From NCBI GenBank assembly GCA_019414465.1, contig DXLY01000003.1:3137-56243 (forward strand): DNA of 53,107 bases. The letters run 5' to 3'. Each line of letters starts with the position of its first letter. Positions within the stretch are counted from its first letter, which is position 1. Under the pieces are notes generated by a model, which was not told where the DNA came from, did not search any database, and was given only the letters and a program-made list of their open reading frames with translations. A program made the translations under genes and the position numbers. This stretch comes from Collinsella sp. GTDB lineage: Bacteria; Actinomycetota; Coriobacteriia; Coriobacteriales; Coriobacteriaceae. Positions 7,741-16,224 of this stretch are shown here, in pieces.

Positions 7741-8361
7741 CTAAAGACTTTGTTGAGGATCGATGATCTGCTGCAAGGTGAACTTACATTGGGACGTGTC
7801 GCATTCTTCTTGCGAATCCTCAAAATCAAAGATCATGATGGCGCAGTTGGGGAGTTTTGTTGGGAGCTCGAAGCCCTCTGGGGCTGCAGCCTTGATGAAT
7901 TGGCGGCTGGCGCTGCCGTGGCTTACTGCTAGGAGGGTTTCGATACCATCGGCGCCCATGATATTGGTGAGGGTGTCCACCATGCGCTCTTGCAACGCGC
8001 GGCTTCCTTCTCCTCCGAAGGGGACCAGGTCCTCGCCCGGATCCCAGACGTCGGTGGGGAGGGCATCGTGGGGACCTTCTTCGAAGGTGCCGTAGCAGCG
8101 CTCGATGATGCCTTCGCAGGGCTCGACAGCGGCGTCCGGACCGAGGAGTTCGGTAGCAACGAGCTGAGCTGTGTCCATGGCTCGGCCCAAGGGCGAAGAG
8201 ACCACTTTGTCGGGAACGACGTTGTGGGCTTTGAGCCACGCGGCTGCCACCCGTGCCTGCTGACGGCCCAGGCCGGTCAGCGGTGAATCGCAGCGGCCCT
8301 GGACCAGCTTTTTGACGTTGAACTCCGTCTGACCGTGGCGGAGTAGGTATAGGCGCTTCAT
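7741..8361 (-). CDS. Histidine phosphatase family protein (phosphoglycerate mutase-like)
   Basis: 206 aa phosphatase of the 2H/branch-1 superfamily. The N-terminal catalytic motif is LLRHGQTEFN, with phospho-acceptor His9. The second His lies in AVSHGSASRQF, and the acidic loop is CEGIIERCYGTFEEG. Size and motifs fit the GpmB/CobC-like group of small-molecule phosphatases rather than true glycolytic mutase. GAAGGGGAG precedes the ATG. Substrate cannot be told from sequence. It is likely transcribed on its own or with the CDF gene upstream. Confidence 0.9.
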   Translation of the reverse strand: MKRLYLLRHGQTEFNVKKLVQGRCDSPLTGLGRQQARVAAAWLKAHNVVPDKVVSSPLGRAMDTAQLVATELLGPDAAVEPCEGIIERCYGTFEEGPHDALPTDVWDPGEDLVPFGGEGSRALQERMVDTLTNIMGADGIETLLAVSHGSASRQFIKAAAPEGFELPTKLPNCAIMIFDFEDSQEECDTSQCKFTLQQIIDPQQSL

Positions 8362-8399
8362 GCTCTCCCCTTCTGCATAACTTGCTTTGCCGGCGCGGC

Positions 8400-9560
8400 C
8401 TACTCGTGGGTATGGCCTACGTAGTCTTCGTCGATCGTAATCTTGGCAATCGACTTGGGATATTCCGATTCGACCCGTTGTGCCAGCGCGTGCTTTAAGT
8501 CTTCGGCACTCATCTGCAGATCCGAGGGACGCACGCAGTCAAAGATCACGTTGGTGTGCGTGGGGCCCGGAACACAGCGTAGGTCGTGGATCGAGAGGCA
8601 GCTATCAATCTCTTGAGCCATAGCGTTGATGCGCAGACGCATGCTCGCCACCTTTGGATCGTCGGTCACGATGGGGTCGTAATGGAGCGTGACAATCATG
8701 CCGTCTTCGTTCCTAAATGCCTGTTCAATGTTGTCGAGCGTGTCGTGACTTTCCAGCGGGCTGGCCTCGGCTGCCATCTCGGCGTGAGCGCTTGCGAACT
8801 TCCTGCCCGGGCCGTAGTCGTGAACCATCAAATCGTGAACGCCCAAAACGCCGGGGTAGCTCATGATCTTGTCTCGAATGTGCTTGACCAGCTTTGGATC
8901 GGGTGCCTGGCCCAAAAGCGGGCTCACCGTATCCTGGATGAGCTCAAAGCCGCTCCAGCCAATATAGGCGCCAACGGCAAGGCCGACCCATGCGTCAAGA
9001 TTGATGTGCGTCACCTGCGAAACAATTGCGCACGCCAGCACAGCACCCGTAGCTAGGACATCGTTCTTTGAGTCCTGAGCGGTCGCATGCAGCGTCTCGG
9101 ACTCAATGCGATCGCCGAGCTTTTGGTTGAGGGCCGCCATCCAGAGCTTAACAATCATCGAAAGCACCAAGACTGCCACCAGGGCAAGCGAGAACTCGAC
9201 AGGTTCGGGGTGGATGATGCGCTCAACCGAGGACTTCACCAGCTCAACGCCAATCAGCAGCACGAGCGCCGCCACGACCAGACCCGAGAGATACTCGTAG
9301 CGGCCATGTCCGTAAGGATGCTCGGGGTCGGCCGGCTTGCCCGCCAGCTTAAAGCCAAGCACGCTCACGATGTTCGAGCTGGCATCGGACAGGTTGTTCA
9401 TGGCGTCCGCCACAATCGAAACCGATCCCGACAGCACGCCAATTGCACCCTTCGCAGCGCAAAGCGCAACATTGGCGAGAATACACACTATGCCCGTCAA
9501 CGTTCCCACGCGCGCACGGTCGCCCTGCGCACGACGAACAATCCACTCGACCATCCTCAT
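8400..9560 (-). CDS. Cation diffusion facilitator (CDF) family metal transporter
   Basis: 386 aa exporter of divalent metals (Zn, Mn, Fe or Co) by proton antiport. Six membrane segments occupy roughly residues 15-215. The signature VADAMNNLSDASSN in TM2 and HATAQDSKNDVLAT in TM5 supply the metal-site Asp/His residues. The family hallmark HPYGHGRYEYLSGL follows TM2. The C-terminal 170 residues form a cytoplasmic domain with HDLMVHDYGPG and HAEMAAEAS, longer than in the smallest CDFs. The start at ATG 9560 has GTGGGGACTG upstream; ATG 9554 is an alternative. The metal ion is not identifiable. Confidence 0.93.
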   Translation of the reverse strand: MRMVEWIVRRAQGDRARVGTLTGIVCILANVALCAAKGAIGVLSGSVSIVADAMNNLSDASSNIVSVLGFKLAGKPADPEHPYGHGRYEYLSGLVVAALVLLIGVELVKSSVERIIHPEPVEFSLALVAVLVLSMIVKLWMAALNQKLGDRIESETLHATAQDSKNDVLATGAVLACAIVSQVTHINLDAWVGLAVGAYIGWSGFELIQDTVSPLLGQAPDPKLVKHIRDKIMSYPGVLGVHDLMVHDYGPGRKFASAHAEMAAEASPLESHDTLDNIEQAFRNEDGMIVTLHYDPIVTDDPKVASMRLRINAMAQEIDSCLSIHDLRCVPGPTHTNVIFDCVRPSDLQMSAEDLKHALAQRVESEYPKSIAKITIDEDYVGHTHE

Positions 9561-9633
9561 CAGTCCCCACGGTACTACCTATATATCTATTGCTCAAACG
9601 GATTGTAGTGTAGCCACTTTGTCCTCCAGATAC

Positions 9634-9666
9634 AAAAAGGCCGCAGCCCACACGGGCCGCAGCCTT
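9634..9666 (-). terminator. Rho-independent terminator of the solo EIIC gene
   Basis: A 13-bp stem with two G-U pairs (9637-9649 with 9654-9666), tetraloop-like, is followed on the minus strand by five U residues. It lies 40 bases after the EIIC stop and upstream of the CDF gene. Confidence 0.85.
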
Positions 9667-9670
9667 GGAA

Positions 9671-9700
9671 TGCGACATGCGGGACCGTCCCTTTGTCGCA
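9671..9700. repeat. Short palindromic element, copy 1 (TGCGACA stem)
   Basis: TGCGACA at 9671-9677 pairs with TGTCGCA at 9694-9700 around the loop TGCGGGACCGTCCCTT. The loop is nearly identical to that of a second element at 10936-10966. Together they bracket the solo EIIC gene. The compensatory change in the stem (GCGACA/TGTCGC versus GTGACA/TGTCAC) suggests selection for pairing. Confidence 0.75.
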
Positions 9701-9705
9701 CAGAT

Positions 9706-10920
9706 TTATGCGCTTGCTTCAGCAGCGCTCGCCACTGTTTCGGGCGAATCAGCTTCGTCTTCTGCCGCCTGCACCTTTGTCGGCACCACGCCAAAACAGC
9801 AGCTCAGCGCCGCAGACACCGCAAATGCTGCGCCGCCGGCAGCGCAGCACCACAGCAGATTCGAGATGCCGCCCGTGGCAAAGCCAATGACCATAAGAAC
9901 ATTCGTCATACCGATGGTATAAGCCGTAACGTGGCCTACGGCCGCAACAAGTCCTCCGACGGCGCCGCCAACGGCCATGCACGTCAGGCACCTGCCATAT
10001 TTAAAGCCGCAACCGTACAGCGCCGGCTCGCTTACGCCGCCAAGAACACCCGAGATTGAATAGCCCAGCATGAGCGCCTTCTCGTCCTTATCCGCAACGC
10101 GAAGCGACGCGCCAAAAGGCATGCCCCAAACGGCGAACGTCGCCATCGTCGCGGCAATCAGGATGCACGAATCCGTTCCCACACTCATAAACTGCGCGTA
10201 CGCAAGCGATAGGACAACGTTGCTGATACCCGCGATCTTAAGAAACTCCCAACCCGCGGCAAGCCCCATGAGCGTGAGCAGCGACACGATGCCACCGGAA
10301 TTGCCAAGCATAAACATAAGCTGGCCCAACAGCATGCCCAGATAGCTGCCCGCCGGCGCCGTAATGCACAGCGAAACTGGAACCATGACGAGCATGGTTG
10401 CAAACGGAACGAACGAAAATGCCACGGCCTTAGGGATAACGCGCTGGAAGAAACACTCCACTCGCCATAGCACGGGTACCGAGATGAGAACCGGAATAAC
10501 AGTCGTTGTGTAATCGTTGACCGGCGCGGGAAGCAGACCATACACGAAAGTCATCGCTGCCCCCGTCGTCGATGCGGCATCGACGAGCTTAAGCAGATCG
10601 GGCGCAATCAATACGCCGCCCAGCATCATGCCCAGCTGCTCCGAGCAACCGAGCTGGCGGGCGGCCGCCCAACCAAGATAAATGGGCAAAAAGTAGTAGC
10701 CGGCGTTATAGAGCCAACTGTAGAACAGGCGATAGATTTCGGAATCGGCAGACCACAGGCCCAGCATGCCTTCGCCCATAACGACGGCGGCGGTGCGGAA
10801 CAACGCCGCGCAAACAATAAACGGCAGCGCCGACATCATGCTTTTGGACAGATAGTCCACCACGGCCATGGCGTTTGATGAAACCGTCGTTGTAAACGAG
10901 GTGTTAGAAACTTGTGACAT
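9706..10920 (-). CDS. PTS EIIC component, glucose/beta-glucoside superfamily, without IIB domain
   Basis: 404 aa membrane protein with about ten hydrophobic segments. The conserved EIIC loop is read as GGVSEPALYGCGFKYGR, equivalent to the GITEPAIYG sugar-site motif. Fusion partners are absent: there is no N-terminal IIB domain with its phosphocysteine and no IIA at the C-terminus, which ends in an Ala/Glu tail. Start at ATG 10920, with GGGAAAGG nine bases upstream. It would need IIB and IIA in trans; an EIIA-Glc (crr) is encoded at 47022. It follows accDA by 40 bases but is unrelated to lipid synthesis, and is bracketed by two short palindromic elements. Sugar unknown. Confidence 0.85.
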   Translation of the reverse strand: MSQVSNTSFTTTVSSNAMAVVDYLSKSMMSALPFIVCAALFRTAAVVMGEGMLGLWSADSEIYRLFYSWLYNAGYYFLPIYLGWAAARQLGCSEQLGMMLGGVLIAPDLLKLVDAASTTGAAMTFVYGLLPAPVNDYTTTVIPVLISVPVLWRVECFFQRVIPKAVAFSFVPFATMLVMVPVSLCITAPAGSYLGMLLGQLMFMLGNSGGIVSLLTLMGLAAGWEFLKIAGISNVVLSLAYAQFMSVGTDSCILIAATMATFAVWGMPFGASLRVADKDEKALMLGYSISGVLGGVSEPALYGCGFKYGRCLTCMAVGGAVGGLVAAVGHVTAYTIGMTNVLMVIGFATGGISNLLWCCAAGGAAFAVSAALSCCFGVVPTKVQAAEDEADSPETVASAAEASA

Positions 10921-10935
10921 GGAACGCCTTTCCCA

Positions 10936-10966
10936 ATGTGACATGCGGGCTGTCCCTTTGTCACAT
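10936..10966. repeat. Short palindromic element, copy 2 (TGTGACA stem), overlapping the accDA stop
   Basis: ATGTGACA at 10936-10943 pairs with TGTCACAT at 10959-10966, enclosing TGCGGGCTGTCCCTT. The minus-strand stop codon of accDA (TGA, 10961-10963) lies within the stem. The ribosome site of the EIIC gene begins immediately next to it. It may act as a weak terminator or RNA-end stabiliser between accDA and the PTS gene. Confidence 0.75.
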
Positions 10967-12685
10967 CGTGCGGTACTGACCGATTGCGCGGTACTTTTCG
11001 TAGCGGAGGTTTGTGAGGGTCGCGTCGTCGAGCTGCTCAAGCGTATCGAAGGCATCAAATGCCGAGGACATGACGGCACCGGCGATCTCCTCATGCGACA
11101 GGCCCCTATCGTCGACAATGCCGTCGATGATGCCGAGCGCCAACAGATCGGGGGCCGTGAGCTTAAGCGCCTCAGCGGCCTCATTCGCGCGCTCGGTATC
11201 CTTCCACAGGATCGACGCACAGGCCTCGGGGCTCACGACCGAATAGGCCGAGCTTGAGAGCATCAGGATGCGGTCGGCCACGGACAGCGCCAGCGCGCCA
11301 CCAGAGCCGCCCTCGCCTGTCACCACCGAGACAATCGGCGTCTTAAGGCCGCTCATCTCCATGAGATTCTGGGCAATCGCCTCGCCCTGGCCGCGCTCCT
11401 CGGCACCGATGCCGCAAAACGCGCCCGAAGTATCAACCAGGCACAGAACCGGCCGACCAAACTTTTCGGCCTGGCGCATCAGACGACGCGCTTTGCGGTA
11501 ACCCTCGGGATGCGCCATGCCAAAGTTGCGGCGCATACGCTCTTTGGTCGTGGTGCCGCGCTCGATGGCGATGACCGTTACGGGGCGTCCGTCTTTCCAG
11601 CCAATGCCAGCCACCGCAGCGGCGTCGTCGCCAAAGTAACGGTCGCCGTGCAGCTCCACAAATCCATCCAGGCCCAACGAGATCATCTCGCCTGCCGTGG
11701 CGCGGTTCGCCGAGCGAGTCTGTTTGACGATTTCGAGCGCGCTTTTTGGTGCGGCCGAGCGCTTAAACAATTGTCCCAGCCTTTTGCCGCGACGACCCGT
11801 ATGCACGATCTCATGCGGTGCCCCCAGGCCGGGCGCGCGCCCTTCGTGCAACGCCAGCAGCTCGCCTACCGTGAGCGCAATCTCGCCACGCGGAACGACG
11901 GCATCGCAAAAGCCGTGCTCCAGCAAAAACTCGGAGCGCTGGAATCCCTTGGGCAGGCGCTTGTGCATGTTCTGCTCGATCACGCGCGGGCCGGCAAATG
12001 CCGTCAGGGCATCGGGCTCGGCCAGGATAATGTCGCCCTCCATGGCAAAGCTCGCGGTTACGCCTCCGGTCGTGGGGTCGGTGAGCACCGTGATATACAG
12101 ACCGCCCGCCTCGCTGTGGCGCCTAACCGCCGCAGAAATCTTGGCCATCTGCATAAGCGATGTCACGCCCTCTTGCATGCGCGCGCCGCCCGAAACGGTA
12201 AAGCCGACAACCGGCAATCCCAGCTCGGTCGCACGCTCAAATGTGCGACAGATCTTTTCGCCCACCACGGAGCCCATCGAGCCCATCATAAAGTTGGCGT
12301 CCATAAAGAAGAGCGCGGTATCGCAGCCGCAGATTTTGCCCCTGCCGCACACAACGGCATCGCGCTCGCCCGAACGCTCGCTCACGCTCTTAAGTTTGTC
12401 GGCATAACCGGGAAACGAGAGGAAGTCCTTCGACGCCAGATTGGCATCCCATTCCTCAAAGGTACCCGCGTCGACCGTCATGCGCATGCGCGCGGGACCG
12501 CTCACGCGAAAGTGTTTGCCGCAACGAGGGCAGACCTCGAGGTTGTCGTGCAGGCGCGCCTCATCGATCACACGGCGGCACTCCGGGCATTTGACAAACA
12601 CGTGGCGCGCGGGGAACTCGGCGCACGACTCGGTTATCGGCCCCTCAAGGACATTGACCGTCTTCGCTTTTCTATTCATCAGCAT
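10961..12685 (-). CDS. accDA: Acetyl-CoA carboxylase carboxyltransferase, fused beta and alpha subunits (AccD-AccA)
   Basis: Transfers the carboxyl group from carboxybiotin on AccB to acetyl-CoA, giving malonyl-CoA. A single 574 aa chain holds AccD first, with a zinc ribbon of Cys33, Cys36, Cys52 and Cys55 and the crotonase-fold segment SGGARMQEGVTSLMQM. AccA follows from about residue 310 (SALEIVKQTRSANRATAGEMI, then FVELHGDRYFGDD and GEGGSGGALAL). Both halves look complete. The start ATG at 12685 overlaps the accC stop by 14 bases; an ATG at 12679 is also possible. It is the last gene of the FASII operon. Its stop codon lies inside a palindromic element. Confidence 0.95.
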   Translation of the reverse strand: MLMNRKAKTVNVLEGPITESCAEFPARHVFVKCPECRRVIDEARLHDNLEVCPRCGKHFRVSGPARMRMTVDAGTFEEWDANLASKDFLSFPGYADKLKSVSERSGERDAVVCGRGKICGCDTALFFMDANFMMGSMGSVVGEKICRTFERATELGLPVVGFTVSGGARMQEGVTSLMQMAKISAAVRRHSEAGGLYITVLTDPTTGGVTASFAMEGDIILAEPDALTAFAGPRVIEQNMHKRLPKGFQRSEFLLEHGFCDAVVPRGEIALTVGELLALHEGRAPGLGAPHEIVHTGRRGKRLGQLFKRSAAPKSALEIVKQTRSANRATAGEMISLGLDGFVELHGDRYFGDDAAAVAGIGWKDGRPVTVIAIERGTTTKERMRRNFGMAHPEGYRKARRLMRQAEKFGRPVLCLVDTSGAFCGIGAEERGQGEAIAQNLMEMSGLKTPIVSVVTGEGGSGGALALSVADRILMLSSSAYSVVSPEACASILWKDTERANEAAEALKLTAPDLLALGIIDGIVDDRGLSHEEIAGAVMSSAFDAFDTLEQLDDATLTNLRYEKYRAIGQYRTM

Positions 12686-14015
12686 AGAGATGCCCCATCA
12701 GATCGGTGTGATACATGCCCGACAAAAACTCGTCGTTTGCCAGCACGTCGAGCTGAAGCTCGCTATTTTCGCTCACGCCCTCAATCACGAGCTCGCCCAG
12801 GGCCGAGCGCATCTTGCGAATGGCACCGTCACGCGTGGGCGCGCACACGATGAGCTTGCCGAGCATGGAGTCGTAGTACGGCGGAACTTTCGCTCCGGTA
12901 AACATGGCGGAATCCCAGCGCACGCGCGGACCACCCGGCACACGCAACGCGGTGACCGTTCCACATGACGGTAGAAAGTCCGGCGTTTCGGCATTGATGC
13001 GGCACTCCATGGCGTGGTTGCGGACCGGTACGTCCTCCTGCTCAAAGGGCAGAGGCTGGCCGGCAGCCACGCGCAGCTGCCACTTAACCAGGTCGGTATC
13101 GGTCACAAACTCCGTAACCGGATGCTCCACCTGCAAGCGCGTGTTCATTTCCATAAAGTAGAAATTGCCGTCATCTGAGTACAAAAACTCGATGGTGCCA
13201 GCGCCCTCATAGCCAACGGCACGAGCCAGGTCGCGCGCGGCCTTGTGCATGCGCGCGCGAATATCATCGCGTCCGTCGAGGCACGACGCGGGGCTCTCCT
13301 CGATCAGCTTTTGGTTGCGGCGCTGCACCGAGCACTCGCGCTCGCCGAGCGAAAACACATGGCCCTGCTTATCGGCCATAATCTGTACCTCAACGTGATG
13401 CGCCGGCGCAACGAACTTCTCCATGTAGCACTCGCCGTCGCCAAAAACGGCCTCACCCTCGGCACGCGCCTCGATGAACGCCTTTGCCGCATCTTCCACG
13501 CGCTCGACCTTGCGAATACCGCGACCGCCGCCGCCCGCGCGCGCCTTAATAAGCACGGGGCAGCCGATGCGCTCGGCCTCGGCCGTCGCCTCCTCGGGGC
13601 TTTTGAGCAAATCGCAGCCCGGCACGATGGGCACGCCCGCGGCAGCAGCCGTTCGGCGTGCGGCGTCCTTGTCGCCCATGCTGTCGATCACCTCGGCCGA
13701 AGGACCGACAAACGCCAGACCGTACTTGTCGCAGTCGCGCACGAAGCTCGCCTTCTCGGAGAAAAAGCCATAGCCGGGATGGATCGCCTTTGCCCCCGAC
13801 TTTACGGCACAGGTGAGCACGGCATCGTCGTTGAGGTAGCTCTCGGCAAGACGCGGGCCGCCGATGCAATACGCCTCGTCGGCAAGCTGCACGTGCAGCG
13901 CGTCCGCATCGGCCGTGGAATAAACGGCGACGGTCTTGATGCCCATATCGCGGCACGCGCGGATAACACGAACCGCGACTTCGCCGCGGTTGGCGATGAG
14001 CACTTTGTCGAACAT
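12672..14015 (-). CDS. accC: Acetyl-CoA carboxylase, biotin carboxylase subunit
   Basis: ATP-dependent carboxylation of the biotin on AccB. 447 aa, standard length. It opens with MFDKVLIANRGEVAVRVIRA (biotin carboxylase N-domain) and continues with the ATP-grasp Gly-rich loop KARAGGGGRGIRKV. The catalytic signature is FMEMNTRLQVEHPVTE, and the C-terminal domain begins near AMECRINAE. The start at ATG 14015 has AAGGAAGG upstream. An open frame extends about 70 codons further, overlapping fabZ, without family similarity. It overlaps accDA and lies 10 bases after fabZ. Confidence 0.97.
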   Translation of the reverse strand: MFDKVLIANRGEVAVRVIRACRDMGIKTVAVYSTADADALHVQLADEAYCIGGPRLAESYLNDDAVLTCAVKSGAKAIHPGYGFFSEKASFVRDCDKYGLAFVGPSAEVIDSMGDKDAARRTAAAAGVPIVPGCDLLKSPEEATAEAERIGCPVLIKARAGGGGRGIRKVERVEDAAKAFIEARAEGEAVFGDGECYMEKFVAPAHHVEVQIMADKQGHVFSLGERECSVQRRNQKLIEESPASCLDGRDDIRARMHKAARDLARAVGYEGAGTIEFLYSDDGNFYFMEMNTRLQVEHPVTEFVTDTDLVKWQLRVAAGQPLPFEQEDVPVRNHAMECRINAETPDFLPSCGTVTALRVPGGPRVRWDSAMFTGAKVPPYYDSMLGKLIVCAPTRDGAIRKMRSALGELVIEGVSENSELQLDVLANDEFLSGMYHTDLMGHLYADE

Positions 14016-14025
14016 GAAGCCTTCC

Positions 14026-14448
14026 TTAACTTTCGTGCATGAGTGCAAAAGACATATCGGCGCGGCAGCAAACCTCACCGTTGACGCTCGCGGTACCCGT
14101 CGCAAAGCGGAACGGCCCGTGCGCACGCGTGATGGAGCACACCAGATCCACCGTGTCGCCCGGGCGCACCGGACGCTTAAAGCGCACCTTGTCCAGACTC
14201 GTGTAGAACGGCGTCGCGCCGCGCGCCTCCTCATCGCCCATCAGCAGCACGCAGCAGTTCTGGGCGAGCATCTCGCACTGAATCACGCCGGGGACGACCG
14301 GGTTTCCCGGAAAATGCCCCTGCAAAAAGTACTCGTCGCCCGTAATCGTGATCTTGCCGTGGGCCTCGTTGCCCACCAGCTCGGCTTCGTCGAGCAAAAG
14401 CATCGGATCGCGATGCGGCAACAGCTTCTTGAGCTCTTCTTTGTTCAT
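14026..14448 (-). CDS. fabZ: 3-hydroxyacyl-[ACP] dehydratase FabZ
   Basis: Hotdog-fold dehydratase of 140 aa that makes trans-2-enoyl-ACP in each elongation cycle. Visible landmarks are LPHRDPMLLLDE near the N-terminus, the catalytic His in FLQGHFPGNPVVPGV and the catalytic Glu in IQCEMLAQ. ATG 14448 with GGTGAT four bases before is preferred; a GTG at 14457 directly beside the accB stop is possible. No FabA or FabM is seen here, so the window does not show how unsaturated fatty acids would be made. Confidence 0.96.
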   Translation of the reverse strand: MNKEELKKLLPHRDPMLLLDEAELVGNEAHGKITITGDEYFLQGHFPGNPVVPGVIQCEMLAQNCCVLLMGDEEARGATPFYTSLDKVRFKRPVRPGDTVDLVCSITRAHGPFRFATGTASVNGEVCCRADMSFALMHES

Positions 14449-14457
14449 GGATATCAC

Positions 14458-14934
14458 CTATCCGATCCTCATGAGGCAGCTGCCAAACTCCACGAGGTCG
14501 CCGTCGGCCACGCAGATCTCGAGCACCTCGCCGTCTGCCTCGGCCGTCACCTCGTTGAGAACCTTCATGGCCTCGATGATGCAGAGGGTCTCGCCGGCCT
14601 TGACCTTGGAGCCCACGCGCACAAACGGCTCGTCGCCCGGCGCCGGGGCAGCATAGAAAACGCCGACCATGGGAGCGGTTACCTCGGTGCCCTTGATCTC
14701 CGATGCGGCGGCGGGCCCCTGCGCGGCGGGCTCCGGCGCGGCGGCAGGCATGGCGACAGGAGCCACCGCCGGAGCGGCCACGGCACCCGGCATAGGCATG
14801 GGCACGGCAACCGGCTGCGCCACACTCGCGCGCTCGAGTTCGACCGCGGTGCCATCGGGCTCCTCAACGCGTACGCGCGTGAGGCCGCGGTCCTCCATCA
14901 CATCGGCTATCTCGGCAAGTCTTTTGGAATCCAT
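14458..14934 (-). CDS. accB: Acetyl-CoA carboxylase biotin carboxyl carrier protein
   Basis: 158 aa carrier of biotin for AccC and AccDA. The biotinyl domain covers about residues 85-158, with target Lys124 in EAMKVLNEV (usual form EAMKLMNEI). A central Ala/Pro/Met linker (about residues 40-80) gives mobility. The start overlaps the fabF region closely (3-base gap), and the SD-like GAGGAG contains part of the fabF stop. The biotin ligase that modifies it is encoded divergently at the other end of the operon (birA). Confidence 0.96.
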   Translation of the reverse strand: MDSKRLAEIADVMEDRGLTRVRVEEPDGTAVELERASVAQPVAVPMPMPGAVAAPAVAPVAMPAAAPEPAAQGPAAASEIKGTEVTAPMVGVFYAAPAPGDEPFVRVGSKVKAGETLCIIEAMKVLNEVTAEADGEVLEICVADGDLVEFGSCLMRIG

Positions 14935-14937
14935 GCT

Positions 14938-16185
14938 CTAGCTCCTCGTATATCTACGCAGCGCGATGGCGGCGTTGTGCCCGCCAAAGCCCAGGTTGGT
15001 CGAAAGCGCCCAGGTAAGGTCGGCGCGAACCGCGCGATTGGGCGTGTAATCAAGATCGCAGGCGGGATCAGGCGTGTGGTAGTTAATGGTCGGCGGCACC
15101 ACGCCCTGCTCGAGTGCCATGGCGCAGGCCATGACCTCGATGGCCCCCGTGGCACCGATCATGTGCCCCGTCATCGACTTGGTCGACGAGACATGTGCGG
15201 CGCGCGCCGCGTCCTCGCCGAGCGCTCGCTTAATGCCCGCCGTCTCGGACGAATCATTAAGCTTGGTCGAGGTGCCGTGGGCATTGATGTAGAGGCCCTC
15301 GGAAGGCTTGACGTCGCCCTCGGCCACCGCCAGCGATATCGCGCGGGCAATGCCGGCAGCCTCGGGATCGGGACTCGTGATGTGATAAGCATCATCGGTG
15401 TTGCCGTAGCCCACGACCTCGGCATAAATGTGCGCACCGCGCGCCTGCGCATGCTCCATGCTCTCGAGTGCCAGCACGCAGGCGCCCTCGCCCATCACAA
15501 AGCCGTCGCGGTCTGCATCAAACGGACGACAGGCCGTCGAAGGATCAGGATTAGTGGTGAGCGCACGACAGGACGTAAAGCCAGCAACGGCATCGGGAAT
15601 AATGGCCGCCTCGGCGCCGCCCGCGAGGATCGCGTCGGCATAGCCGTGCTTGATGGCACGGAACGCCTCGCCCACCGCATGGGCCGAGGTCGCGCACGCG
15701 GTCACCACGGGCAGGGTCGGGCCCTTTGCCTTGTGGCGGATTGCGATATTGCCCGAAGCCATATTGGGGATCATCATCGCAATCATGTATGGCGATGCGC
15801 GGCGGGGCCCACGATCGGCGATCGTGTGGACGTTGTCGACGAGCGTTTGCATGCCGCCCACACCTGAACCCACGTAGACGCCCAGGCGCTCGCGATCGAT
15901 GGCGCCTTCGACATCAAAGCCCGCATCGTGCATGGCCTCGTCCGACGCCGCCAGTGCAAACTGAACGCAGGGGTCCAGGTGCTTGGCATCGTGCTTGCCA
16001 AAGTAGTCGTTGCCGTCAAAGCCCTTGACCTCGGCCGCCACCTTGACGGCAAACGCATCCGTATCGAAGTGCGTGATCGGGCCGATACCGCACGTGCCGG
16101 CGCACATAGCCGCCCAAGTGGCAAGCGCCGTGTTGCCGAGCGGCGATACGGCACCGATGCCGGTGATTGCAACTCTCTGTTCCAT
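14938..16185 (-). CDS. fabF: Beta-ketoacyl-ACP synthase II
   Basis: Condenses malonyl-ACP with acyl-ACP in chain elongation. 415 aa, typical of FabF. The catalytic triad is visible: Cys164 in VVTACATSAHAVGE, His in NAHGTSTKLND and His in KSMTGHMIGATG. Ends with the usual GFGGHNAAIAL near the C-terminus. GAGGAG precedes the ATG. No FabB is present in the window, so FabF may serve all elongation cycles. Confidence 0.97.
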   Translation of the reverse strand: MEQRVAITGIGAVSPLGNTALATWAAMCAGTCGIGPITHFDTDAFAVKVAAEVKGFDGNDYFGKHDAKHLDPCVQFALAASDEAMHDAGFDVEGAIDRERLGVYVGSGVGGMQTLVDNVHTIADRGPRRASPYMIAMMIPNMASGNIAIRHKAKGPTLPVVTACATSAHAVGEAFRAIKHGYADAILAGGAEAAIIPDAVAGFTSCRALTTNPDPSTACRPFDADRDGFVMGEGACVLALESMEHAQARGAHIYAEVVGYGNTDDAYHITSPDPEAAGIARAISLAVAEGDVKPSEGLYINAHGTSTKLNDSSETAGIKRALGEDAARAAHVSSTKSMTGHMIGATGAIEVMACAMALEQGVVPPTINYHTPDPACDLDYTPNRAVRADLTWALSTNLGFGGHNAAIALRRYTRS

Positions 16186-16224
16186 CTTGGTCTCCTCATT
16201 TAAGCCGTTGATCGGCCCTGGTTT

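Noticed and set aside
10921..11220. A longer N-terminus of the solo EIIC protein reaching into accDA
   Set aside because: Those codons are an off-frame reading of accDA. ATG 10920 has a good ribosome site and begins the EIIC domain.
13936..15867. A 643-codon plus-strand open frame across accB, fabZ and fabF
   Set aside because: It spans three well-recognised minus-strand genes and shows only His/Arg-rich sequence without domain likeness.
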